64,000 bases of DNA from Sipunculus nudus (taxonomy: Eukaryota > Annelida > Sipuncula > Golfingiida > Sipunculidae). Location of the stretch: assembly GCA_026874595.1 (NCBI GenBank), contig CM049318.1, positions 4,293,741-4,357,740 on the forward strand, in the 5' to 3' direction. This document shows, in pieces, positions 36,341 through 48,600 of this stretch. Every line of letters begins with the position of its first letter. Position 1 is the stretch's first letter. The notes under the pieces are model-generated. The model was not told where the DNA came from and searched no databases. It was given only the letters and a program-made list of their open reading frames with translations. The translations under genes and the position numbers were made by a program.

Positions 36341-37450
36341 AGATGTTTTTGACATTGAAAGTCAATGTTGATAATGGACCATCTTTACTATCGCCATGAT
36401 ATCTTGTAAAATACTTGAACACAATTAATGCTATACATGATATTTATACTTGTGACCAATTTCTGGGCCTACATAACATGAACATAGGTACAATCTGTAT
36501 GAACAAAACATTTCAGGACAATATTTAAACAAGACATGTCTGTCGGTCTGACTGTTTCTCTTTCTCCACATAAACACAAACACAGTTGATGTTTGATCAC
36601 TCTCACTATTCTATTACAAGAATACATGGTGTAACTGTGTATATTAGCATATTGTAAGAGATATTGACACTGTCCATTTATAATTCCTTGTTAATTATCC
36701 TTGCAGGTGGATACACCCCAAGGGTAAAATTCCAACCAAGACACCTTTAAACTGAACCCGACCACGGGGTGCACTCAATCTAAGAAGCCACGCAAGAATA
36801 ACAAACATACAAACGCAAGCTTTATCAAACAGCCTTAAGTGTTTGCATTAAACAAGCGCAGTGCATAGCGAGTGTGGACCTGAGCTCACCTGGTATATAC
36901 ATACATTGGAGATAGAACTCAGAAATCCATGCTGAGGTACAGTTGGCTCATAAACTTGCTAGGTATATATTTATATGCCCGCGATGAGCTCTGCCGTTGA
37001 TCCTTAAGAGCAAGTAGTGGGAAAACCGCCAGCCATTGGTCCACGGATTCCTGCCTCCGTCTCGCCAGTTTTCCTCTAGACAAGATGCTTCAATTAACAC
37101 CGTGAAGGCTACAGCTTGTAACACGCCCGCCTGGAAGGGACCAATCTGATGGATGTTTGGTTAATATACCTTTACCTGAATAAATATGTATCTGCTGAAG
37201 ATACCTTAGATACGGAACCTCAAGGAGATACCTACCATAACTGCTGATACGACTGAGGATTTCTTGCAGTACTGATGCCGTGTTGTAGACGCTTTATTTA
37301 TTCATAATATATATTAACAGTGATTTGTATCCTGTGAATACTTGGCGCCCTGTACGCATCGTCATATCATGACTTACGCCATTGTCAAGGAAGTTATTGT
37401 GACGCCGAGGGAATATTTATAAACTAGTCCTGGTTAATCTGAGAAAAAGG
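36341..37450. other. No gene recognised
   Basis: Unique-looking DNA without a recognisable exon or repeat. Confidence 0.5.
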
Positions 37451-37454
37451 TAAG

Positions 37455-37507
<53 letters not shown>

Positions 37508-37572
37508 AGAGAGAGAGAGAGAGAGGGAGGGAGGGAGGGAGGGAGGGGGGACAGAGAGTGAGAGAGAGATAT
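37455..37572. repeat. (TA)n then (GA)n/(GGGA)n simple repeat
   Basis: An alternating TA run followed by GAGA and GGGAGGGA stretches. Confidence 0.95.
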
Positions 37573-38321
37573 TTTACGGTAATTTACAAAGATTGCCCCT
37601 GCTTAATTTTTTTTATATTTTTTAACAATAAAATGGCATTTTAAGTATTATTAAGTAATGACGGATTAAATATATTCTTGAGGTCCATGGGTCAGTTCTT
37701 TGACCCGGTGACTATTATTTATTGTAATTAGTATGCTACAATATACAGCTGCATATAAAAATATGTAAAAGATTACAAAATTGCCTTCGCGTGAAACTCC
37801 CGCATTTTCTCTTAAAGTAACTATACATACAGCATTATGAGAATTTGTGTGATTAGCAAAAAATACATAACGAACAGTTCAAACCCCTGTCTTAATGAAG
37901 ATCTCATAATGACTGTGAATCGGACTCATTCTATATAATTTGATTGTCAACTGAGAAGGATGATATTACGTTAAAGATAAGGTCAGTCTAGATGGGATTG
38001 GTTTGTTTTCTAGTTTTACAAAGTCAGTCTAACTCAGGTTTAGCATAATTTGCATACAAATATTAATATCTGTCCCCATTTATTGTTACGAATCGTATAA
38101 GCCGAACCTTTAAGGTATATATAAATAAACAGCAAACTCAATTTGCATTTATATCATGTTTCTCTTCAAATGTATATTTTCTTCGGCAAAATATTGGGAT
38201 TCAGGGCAGCAATTTGTAATGGAATCTATCACTTATAAAGAAATCTACTCGTGTAATGCTCCATGCCTCTATACCATTGGTAAGGTCGGGGACAGCATGC
38301 ACGCAGTAAAAGCAGCTTTCT

Positions 38322-38630
38322 TCAAATTTCAAACCTAATAAACGAAGAGGATTCGTTTGAAATATCGAATAAATCCGAGCACTCTACACAGGACGGATGG
38401 TCCGGCATTCGGTAACACCGGTATAATGACATATTGTAAGCATTGTCGTAAAATATCCAGGATGGTTTCCCAAACTTGATGAGCTGTATTGGGCTTTCTG
38501 TCAGGATATATAAGGATGCCATTGAACAGTAATCGGATTTTACCAAAGCGCCCGCCGTAATTCCACTAAAGATGTCACAATTACGGTCAGTTAGCTTCAG
38601 CTGGATTAAAAAGCCGAATAATAAAAACAT
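38322..38630 (-). pseudogene. Possible remnant of a DNA-transposon-type protein (YDNAxN motif)
   Basis: A minus-strand frame of 102 codons (starting at a non-ATG codon in part of its frame) includes LTESPIQLIKFGKPSWIFYD followed by NAYN. The layout 'ESP...P..I(I/F)YDNACN' is one I associate with cysteine-cluster/KDZ-like transposase proteins of animal and fungal genomes. The match is short, the expected Cys is Tyr, and the downstream histidine-rich part is not visible. Treat as a weak family suggestion. Confidence 0.28.
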
Positions 38631-39124
38631 AAAATCACCAAAGACCAGGAATTTTATACATTTTATTATCAGTTATATTTGTGTGTTCATTTCTAACACT
38701 ATAGGAAGTCTAATCTCTTTCTGTGAAAACCGAGTACTTACTTAAGCAGTAATTTCTCGAGAATAAACAGGTTTGGCGCGTACTCATTAGTTTTCAGATC
38801 AGTAACGCCAGCTTGCTTCATTCGATTTCACAGAAAATAAAGACTATCACTGGTTAAAAATCTGACCTAAATTAACTTTGCGTAAGATAACGCAACCTCC
38901 TAATACTTATCATTAGTAACTGTAGGACGCAAACCACTTCAGCTCAACTACGGTGACGGAAGAACCGGACATTTTAGCTTTTGCGTCTTTACGTGTTTGT
39001 TACGTGTTTCAACAGGTAGAATCTTTGAACCAGTCTGTTTAGTTGTTTTTGTTAATTTAATTGGAATGCGGTTAATTGTTATCTTTCTTGTGTGAACTCT
39101 TCTGTGTTTTGTTCCCATCGGGTT

Positions 39125-39137
39125 TACCGCCCTCCCG

Positions 39138-39169
<32 letters not shown>

Positions 39170-39202
39170 TTCTTTTCTCTCTCTCTCTCTCTCTCTCTAT
39201 CC

Positions 39203-39244
<42 letters not shown>
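39125..39244. repeat. (CT)n simple repeat
   Basis: Several long CT runs, about 300 bp upstream of the receptor's first coding exon. It is a pyrimidine-rich tract on the + strand. Confidence 0.95.
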
Positions 39245-39249
<5 letters not shown>

Positions 39250-39544
39250 GGCAAACTTAACTTTGTCCATTCATCACTTTCCTGAAGCGACATACAGAAA
39301 CTACTCCAGATGAAAATAATCAAAGTCAATATTATCTGAGACCTTTAGTAAACAAAATTCGATTGAATTAATCCTAGAACACACATGTTAATGCATCATC
39401 ATTCTTGCTACAAATTAGCGGAAACCTATAAAGCAAGTGGAAAGAAAGGTTGTAATATCATCACTCAGATTCAGCGTTAATGACAGCTATTAATGAAGCT
39501 TAATTATTCCATGCGGGGCTTATTTGTAGATCCAACCCTACACG

Positions 39545-39616
39545 ATGGACGTCTTGAAGATTAATTGGATTTACGTGGTTCTTGCTCTGGGTGCGCATGC
39601 GCTTAATCCAGTTCAG
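39545..39616 (+). CDS. Receptor exon 1: start codon and signal peptide
   Basis: ATG in good context (A at -3, G at +4) encodes 24 residues: a short charged start MDVLKIN, then hydrophobic WIYVVLALGAHA, consistent with cleavage near AHA. It ends at CAG before GTGAGT, a consensus donor, in phase 0, matching exon 2. No in-frame alternative start is needed. Its assignment to the gene rests on phase, strand and the need for a signal peptide; the distance to exon 2 is 12.4 kb. Confidence 0.72.
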
Positions 39617-42600
39617 GTGAGTACATTTTTAATGCAGCAAGGTCTGTATTCATATTAGATCTCTTATTATCTAAATGCAGGATTTTTTGTAACTTAATAA
39701 CATATTAAAGATCCATAGTGTTTCATCCTATCCCTTAAGAAAACATGAGATCCAACGATACAATGAAATCTTCAATTAAAAAACTAAGTGCGAATAGGCC
39801 TGTTTGTAATCCATACTGAGGAATTGCTGTATTTCCCTTTAACAGTTATGGCTATCATGCGGAAATTATAACAGTATGATAATTTAGATTACAGCCTCCC
39901 CACTGAAGGTTACGTGTTGTGCAAATATTGTCACGTTAGACAGGTGATAGTTTATACTGTGGCTGAAATGCTGACCCTTGACTGTCTGCGGCTGTGTCTG
40001 CCCGTAGGTGAACTAGATCATTTAAAACAAAATGGCTTGCTTTCAGAGAAATGTGATGGATAGTGTTTTATATATTTATGGGCGTAAGGGGAATCATAAG
40101 TGTAAGGTTGACACAGATTGTTGTAAATATCTGTAATTTCAGAGATAATAGGTATTTAAGTTTAGTACAATATCATCAATCCACGATTCGCTGACATCCA
40201 TTCGTAATAGGTTTATGCGCTATCAGTTAATTTGTTCGTTCTTATTTCTATGTAATTTGAGTATTTGGGCGTGGTAAGAAAAATGTCATTCCGCCTTAAA
40301 CTTTGCCTAACCAAATTCTCTTCACATATATATTCTCCCCTGGGCGTGTAAAACACTAACAGGTTTATTTCTTCCAGTTTCTTGAAACCGCTGCCATTTT
40401 GCATACACACTAAAACCCGGATGTCAAAGGTCGTTTGTCGAAATTAATGGTAGATGGCTTGTTCTCTTAATTCGGCCGCTTTGTGACGTTACCCATAGGA
40501 CACTCGAATGAATCGTTGTCGTATGACTTCTTAAGATACGAAGTTTTCTAGCATGTCAAAATATACTCCAGCATACGTAGCGAAATTTCTAGACATTCGT
40601 AGTTTGTAGTCAAACATATACGGAACATAACACAGTCATGAAGTCAGGATTTAGTGTCGTATTCGGCTTCTTGTGGCAACTTTTGTAACGTCCACTTGTA
40701 AATGTAGAGGTATTCTCAGATGATAATAGCGCAGAAACATTGTTGTATTTTTTTATTTCAAATGTCTGATTATACAATGCAGAAAACAGGGAAAATTTTT
40801 TAATGCTATGATCAATATACAGTGCAAAACAATTTTTTAGGTGGCCCAGAAGTACACACTTTACCACTCATGAGGTCAGCTTATTTCCTAGTTCATTGCA
40901 AACCAACAATCTTAAGTTCAAGAGCTTTCAGGAAAGCAGTGCTTATATCAATACATTACCTACAAAAACAGACTCGTGCGATAGTTCTGAAAACGATTCC
41001 AAATAAAACTATGTGTAAGATTTCGTAAAAAAGTATTACCATTTGTTAAATCCACGGGACAAACGGATGTAAAATTAAAACACTGCATGGAGCCGATGCC
41101 CGAATAACCGCCACAATTACGACGGACCTATATAATGAAGGACCGAGGGGTAGCGTTGTGTTATTGGCAGTTAGTCCTTAGGACCGTAGTGCTATACACT
41201 CCATATACACTTCAGTCTTTCTGTATCTCCTTCGCTTTAACCGATGTATTTTTTTGCACGTTTTTTGGGTTTCACCAACAGGACTGGCACATTGACAAGA
41301 ATTGTTATCAAACCAGTTGGAGTGGGGTGTCGTAGGTTAAGCTGTTAAGGGGACCTTTTATGTGCGGCACGTGACTGCAAGGATCATCTGTGCATGAAAT
41401 TATTGGTCTGTTAAAAAAACATTAACACCTACGGTTCCCTGATACTTATTAAAAACGGCTATATTGCCTTAGGTGGGGATGAATAGACAAATTGCTTGAT
41501 AAGCACACAATGGTCAGATTGAATAAAACAAAAATAATACGGTGATCTGAAATATCTTCAAAATTTAATAGATTGTTTCCTTGCTGTTACCCCTTCCACA
41601 AACTTTCATCATGTACCGGTCTTAAATATAGGGAATTGAGTAAAGATGCTAACACAGAGAAACCAACCGACCATGGCAATTATTTGTTGTTTCCTGGATG
41701 AGGTATGACAAACAGAAATAAATCGAGACACGGGTTGTAACATAATCTCCACGGAGTAGGTAACAGAAGCATACATCACGACCCCACAGGCAGACCATCA
41801 GCTTTACAATTGTCAGTATTGTTGAAAATCGGCACATATACGGTCACATGTGTAGCGATTTAAGATTACCCCCACCTCAGACCCCCCCCCCCCCCTCGTT
41901 AAGTTGAAATCAGGGGCGGGTCCAGGATTTAGAAAAAGGAGGGGTCCAACCCAGGAGGACTAATGAAAAACCAAACAGAAAGGTCCCCAGGTCTGGAAAA
42001 GGGGGGGGGGGGCCAGGCCGCTGAATCTGTCTGAAACCCTTAAAAAAGGTTGCTTTTGGTGAAAAAAGGGGAGGTCAGAACCCCCTGCCCCCCCCTTTGG
42101 ATCCGCTTCTGAAATTTGATTTCAGAATACCCCCTACGGTTTCAGATTATCCCCCACAACACAGTTCTTACTTTATATTTGCCTATGTAACATTCATATA
42201 ATTGTTTTCTTGTTGATTTATCAAATTAGTTTGTATATCTTATGTTCTCATGTGGAATCTGTACAGTGCGGGGTTATCCTGAAATTGAGTTCAAACTACC
42301 CTAGTAGGATATCTAAAATCGATTTCCGATTATCGGGGGGGGGGGGGGTTAAATGGGGGTAACCTTAAGTCGTTACACCAGCCGTGCGCACGAGTCAATG
42401 TCCTACCTGATGTACAACAGGGACTAGGATGTTAGTTTGCTCCAGCGACCAGACCCCGCTGCTCTGACATCAAGGACCCGTTTTAGCGACCCATGCGGGA
42501 TACCACTTTGAGGGATGATCGTGCTGCGGGAACTGTCCGAGCGTCACTTAATCATTTTACTCTGTTCACCTCTCAGGGCCCTCGTTATTACCCGGCATTA

Positions 42601-45600
42601 CCGTGATCAATCCGATCATTAAAGTAGACAAATCCCTTGCTTTACCCAGGGCCAATAATAGAAATTATTCCTGTTTTGCACGTGCCCTCTACACCTCATC
42701 ATTTCCATCTTCTGTCAAGTCGAGAACAATGCAACAGGTAAATCTCGGTTTCTTTCATTTTTTTAAACTTTTTGTCATTTAATTTTCTGGCTCTTTCTGT
42801 AATAATAATAAAACATATATATTATGTCTTGAAGACCACTTGCTTAATAAGACCTGTGTATTAAGACCGCCCTAATGGAAACTGAAAGCATTCTGTTACG
42901 AAGACATATTGATCAGGGGAAAATACTTGGCCGAACCCATAACGGTGGCGCACAAGTTCGGCGTACCAACCGCTTCGCTAGCAAAGCAAGCTTCACTAGC
43001 GAGACAGTTCGGTCCGTTTTTATGTCACCCCATAAAAATTAACATAACTGACCTGTCTAATAAGGCCACATGTGAAATAAAAACCACTTCTTGTCAGTCA
43101 AACGGGTGGTTGTATTATACATGTTTTACTGTATATATTTACCTAGCTAGAGCGTCGATCCCACTTTCCGTGTGTCCGTTCCTGGTATGTTTGCGTGAAT
43201 TGTTTGTGCATTATAATTCAGCAGCATTGAAAACAGAGAGAGCTTTCTGTATAACAGGACTTCAAACGGAAAAAAATGAAGACTCCAGGCAAAAATTTAG
43301 CACGTCACATTGGAATTCACATGGGAATTTAGAACTTTCCAATGACAGGTTATCCGTGTCAAATTCTGAATGTCTGCAGCGTAAACATAAATGTAGGTGA
43401 CGCCACCTGCCACAAAATCGAGAAAGCTACCCAAGATGTATAAACATGCAAAATTTTAGGCAGATTAGTCAAACCACTACTTGTATATGAGTGTTTTTAT
43501 CCCACGGCAGACAAACAGACGGACACTGTGCAAAAAAGGTGGCAGGTGGCGCCACCAATTTTGTGTATGATTGAGAGCTATGTGAGATCTATACACATGC
43601 AAGATTTCAAAAGGATATGTCAAACCAGTCCTGAGATATAAGCCTGTATGTCTGCAGCCTGAACGTGAATGAAGGTGGCGCCACCTGTCATAAAATCAAG
43701 AAAGCTAATCAGGATGTGCTTCATTCCATTTACTGGCCGAAAGAAGCGTCCTTGGAACACACAAGAATAAATGCATCACTTACACACAAAGGACAAACAC
43801 ACACCCGTGTACTAAAGGAATCTGACAGTGTAAAGATTTCATGTTCACTGTATTGACATGTAAAAGACCGATATTCAACGTATAATTCTCCGTATGCTTA
43901 TTGATTTAGTTATCCATTAAATGATTGTCATATCGACGCTGACCACGATTTCCAATATTAAAAGTCCGCCGTTTGCTCTCGGACACCAAATAAACATTTT
44001 CAATTAGAGATGCGCATAAATACGTAACATAATGATCAATTATCGTAAATCCAATCCGATCGTTTTTAGTCGGTAGGCACATGCATATCACTGATGGGTT
44101 ACTGCGTTTTCTATAGCTCTCTTATTATATATGCTATTGTAATATTGATAAACAAAACGACGACACTTTTGCGACAGCAACTGTTTTGCCCTTACTGAGA
44201 TAACTATGTTTATCATCTTCTTCATCTTTAAATTGTCTCTCGACCATTTTCTATGGTCTAGTGGTAGAGCACAAAAGTCAAAGCGGGAGGTCGTGAGTTC
44301 GGTTCTCAGTCGAGATGGTGGGATGTTTCAAGGCTGGCCCCGATATTAGGCGAGAGCTCTGTGGGCTTAATAGGAAGACAGTTCTCCATTTTCAAACCAG
44401 TGTGCTTTTCGAAAGTTCTTGGCGAAATCTATACAGAACCTTTAACGTACATTCTAGTGACTTTTTTTTTCTAATTTCTTTGTTCCTTGCATATAAAACA
44501 TAAGATCCAGAGCACTCGGTAATAACATATAATTCTAAAAAAAAATTATTTACTTATATCTTCATTCAATAGACAGTGCTATCTACAGGCCATGGACCTG
44601 ATGATAAAAGTGATTAAAATAATTCTCCCCCTACGGCCTATACATAAAAGGCAACCTGAGTTACCAGTTAGCAATTAGGATACCCACAGGAGCAAGCCTA
44701 AACCGTAGGAGAACTTTTCTCTTGAACCACTTATAGTACGTTAAAGCATTGTCTATATGCTTGTCTCTTGAGGAGAAGCTTCGGCGCTTGTCATGTATAA
44801 TGCCGTCCTAAACCCAGGGTTAGGATAAATGTGACACTGCAGACCATGTTAAGCAGGAGTTTGAATATTAATTGTTTACATGTTACCGATACAGTACGGT
44901 CTTGACGTGAATGAGGGTATTCTGCCCACTTCACGTTACCCGTGACAGGGGGCAAGAGTTCTGACAGTAATACGGCTCTGTTTAGTTCATATAGAGTTAC
45001 ATGTATCCACAACTTAGATATGGCACAGTGGTCCTGAAAGCGAGCAATGTTGTCTGAAAGAACGCTTAAATTATGCTCATGACTACTATATTGTATTAGA
45101 TCAGTCGGAATCAGAGTCATTATGACGTGAAATGGAATATTGCATAAAACAGAAACTAATCAAATGATATCTCACTTCATCGCACGAATTGTTACGGAAT
45201 ATTCACACTGAAGAACGGAATCAGACCCATCCAAAGGGCACGGCAAGTTAAATTACCATATATAGAGGCAATAAAGAAATAAAAGTTCCAATATCTCGGT
45301 CCACGCACTGTGTAATTATAACCTTGACACAGAGAGCAAAAATGGCTGCCTTGCTAAGGAGACTTCCCGTGTGATAATTCGTGGTGTATTTACGATAAAT
45401 CACGCCTCGTCTTTTTAACCTCCATGTAATCAAGAAGCTCAGCTGCGGCTAAGCCGTTTTCTACAGCGGTTCATTGTGCTTTATACAAGGGGCAGACAAT
45501 CTTTGGAATTCAATTTATCTTACACCTATTTCATGGAAGCTTACGCAGCTGCTATGACTTGCTTTCGAAGTTATCAATGTCACTATATACTTGTTTTTTT

Positions 45601-48600
45601 TTTTACCAAAATTCTGATATGGGGTGCAAAGTTATGGATCAACAGCGATGCCAGAAAATACATAGTACACATTTAATTGTAATTCCTGTGATAACCATCC
45701 TTTTAAAGCTAATGGGATAAGAACAGGGGAACATTTTGTATGTAAACACTTAGCTGCATAATAAGTTAACCTGGTAAATGTTATAAAACCAGCCTTAACA
45801 GCTTTTACACTTGAAGGCAAATTCACTTAGTGTCTCCGTAAATGCAAGGTTTCCAATTGTGGGTTTGCGAGTTTACACAAACCATATAATAAATGACGTT
45901 CTCATGCCGACACATAAAAAAACGACTACATCTATATCTTTGGCCTATCAAATCAATAAAGTGATTTTATTTAAAATTTCCGGAATATTTGCAGTGTTTA
46001 AACAATTATCAAGCTTATTTTCTGTGTTAAATTTAAAATTGTGTAATATTTGATATATGTATAAGGTGTTTCTCATTTTCTTACCAAGCTGAGTTTAAAA
46101 GAGGGCGACTTTCTACTTCAGATTAAGGATCGCCTTGATACGAAATGCACGTGGCAAAATATATGCTAATTCATACCGGTCACGTGCTCAAAGTATTCTG
46201 ATTATAATACCACGTTCGTCACAAGATAACCACAAAGGCAGCATACTCTCTTTTGAATTTAGAATATTACTTCTGGATTATATTTCTACGCAATGCATAA
46301 GGAAAATGTAAATTTATCACCTTTTAATGTGTTTTCTTTTATCAATATTCTCTCAGTCCCTGTTAATAAGACAACGCCAAAAGATTTACCTTTAAATAGT
46401 TAGTTGAAATATGAAAAGGGATAAGATTCAAGGAGGTTGTAATCGGTATGTCGCCTATAACGTATGACCCTGACTGATACTAATTTTATATAATGGCATC
46501 ACGCTTTATTCATATTTTTAGACAGCCAGGCTCTAGAAAAGCAGCATCAATGATCGACCCATTCCGGTCAAAGTTCACATTCGATTTGGAATTTCATCTA
46601 ATGTAACTACTATTTTCATGTGATTAAGACACATTAATTAAGAGCATTTAAGTTCTTAGGATAACTATTTCATAAGCATGTGTAAGAAATGTTTAATATT
46701 TTTATTTATATTTTGCAAACTTCTGATCTGGGGTCCCTTTACATGTACGTGTTCTAAATGCTGGGAATGTGCTCTACCCTTAAATATATATATATATATA
46801 GAAGTTCTCTTTTATACTAGTTGATTTTATCAAGCGATGTTAAGCGACTCCTTTAGTTTTAAACTCTAAAAGGACCTGTAAATTTAACCTCATGGTCCCA
46901 TTTGGAAAATTCATTTGAAGTTTTGCATGCGTCATTACATCTCAAGGCCAGTTGGTCATTCTTCCCAAGCCTCAATCTATTTCATGATAAAAGTGTCCGT
47001 TAGAAGACAAGCAAAGACACCAGGAAAACAAATGAATTATTCATGGTTGTCTTAAGCTCTTCTTTGTGGCCACATCCTGTGATAGACAGCCCTTCAATTT
47101 ATTGACAGCCGGACAAAGCATTCGCTTTATATTTTATATCTTTTAACAAAGCACAGGACAATCGATATTCTCTGAACTAGGGTTGAGTTTTGTTTGTTGA
47201 TGGTCATTGGTTCATTTTGTGATACACTACTAATCTTTAATGGCCAAGTTGTCAAACAGGTGCAGAGTTATGCTGATAAAATTAAAAAGCGGTAACTAAG
47301 GAAAAGTTAGGTGACGTGAAAGTGATGAAATAACGATGTATGTTTAAATGTTTATACATAGATCACCCCTTGACGATTCAAAATTTTTACTACAAGTAAC
47401 ATTTTAGTATTTTGCCCTATATGGTTTCTGCTAGCCATAGTAGGGCAGAATGCATACAAAGCGTTTTGGCTTGATATCGCTTACGAAATTCATTGTACCG
47501 TATTGCAATGCATATTGCGATGTATAAGAAAGGAGTGTGTTTCTCGTACATAACATGCGTTGGTCTTTTATAGTCTTATATTTTCCTAGGATCCGTCGAG
47601 CCTACTTAAACATTACCTAACATTAGAACTCATACGCATAGGTAGCGCTGAACATGGACTATAGCATTAGAGTCACGTGACTCCTCATCACTTCTTCGTA
47701 AGCAACAGTAAATTGTTGATCCTTTACTTTGTGATTCCAAAAGAAACGCTGTGGGCGACCCTTTCGCCATTTCCAATAAAATCAATCTTCTTAAACCAAC
47801 AAAAGAACAGAAACAAGTCAGTTTTAGAAAACCTAAAATATATGTGTTGAACACTTTAGAATAGATATACCTGTATAAAATTAAATGGTGTCCTTGGACA
47901 ATTATTAAATCAGCATGCACCTTTGACAATAAAAACATTATTTTGAGACCGAATTCATCATGGTATTCAGAAGAGTCGCGTAAGGCAATGCATGAAAAGA
48001 TGAGGAGAGTGCGGATTTAGCGTCGCATCAAACTTGGTCCATGAAGATCTTTACCGACAGCAGTGCAAAATTATAATCTTCATCACACTAGGCAAAACTA
48101 TTTCTCACAGAAGAAAGATAAGTTAGAAGAGATCAGAAACAGTTATATGTATTAACTAAAACTCTAAAAGGGACACAGGTAAATCTGTTCTTACTGAGCA
48201 TGAATCTGCTGCTGACTTAGCAGAGAATTTCAATCAGTTCTTCAAATCTAAAATTGCTAAAATTCGGTCTGTTATTAATCAAGATTGCAGAGACAATGCT
48301 ACTGACTTCCGTGAGAAAAACTGTCATTTTGAAAGAGATGACCTGACTACATTTAGTCCATCCACCTAGGATCAGATCAAGAAGAGTAGTGCTCCCTTAA
48401 AGCATTGTGAGCTTGATCCTGTCTTAACCTGGCTTCTAAAACAGTGCGCAGATGAGCTCTTGTCGAGCATTTCAGCCATCATCAATACATCACTCGTTAC
48501 ATCAGATGTTCAAGCCAACTATAAGAAAGCAGTTGCAAAGCCTTTAATTAAAAAGCCGAGCTTGGACAGTGAAATATAAAAAATAATAATAGACCTGTTT

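Noticed and set aside
42909-43400. 163-codon plus frame, the longest non-repetitive one in intron 1
   Set aside because: It opens with TTG, has no internal ATG, overlaps the palindromic repeat and shows no domain or splice support.
44791-45120. 109-codon minus frame with a hydrophobic C-terminus
   Set aside because: ATG-started but unrecognised, in an intron on the opposite strand, with no promoter, splice or poly(A) evidence. Length is within reach of chance for 64 kb.
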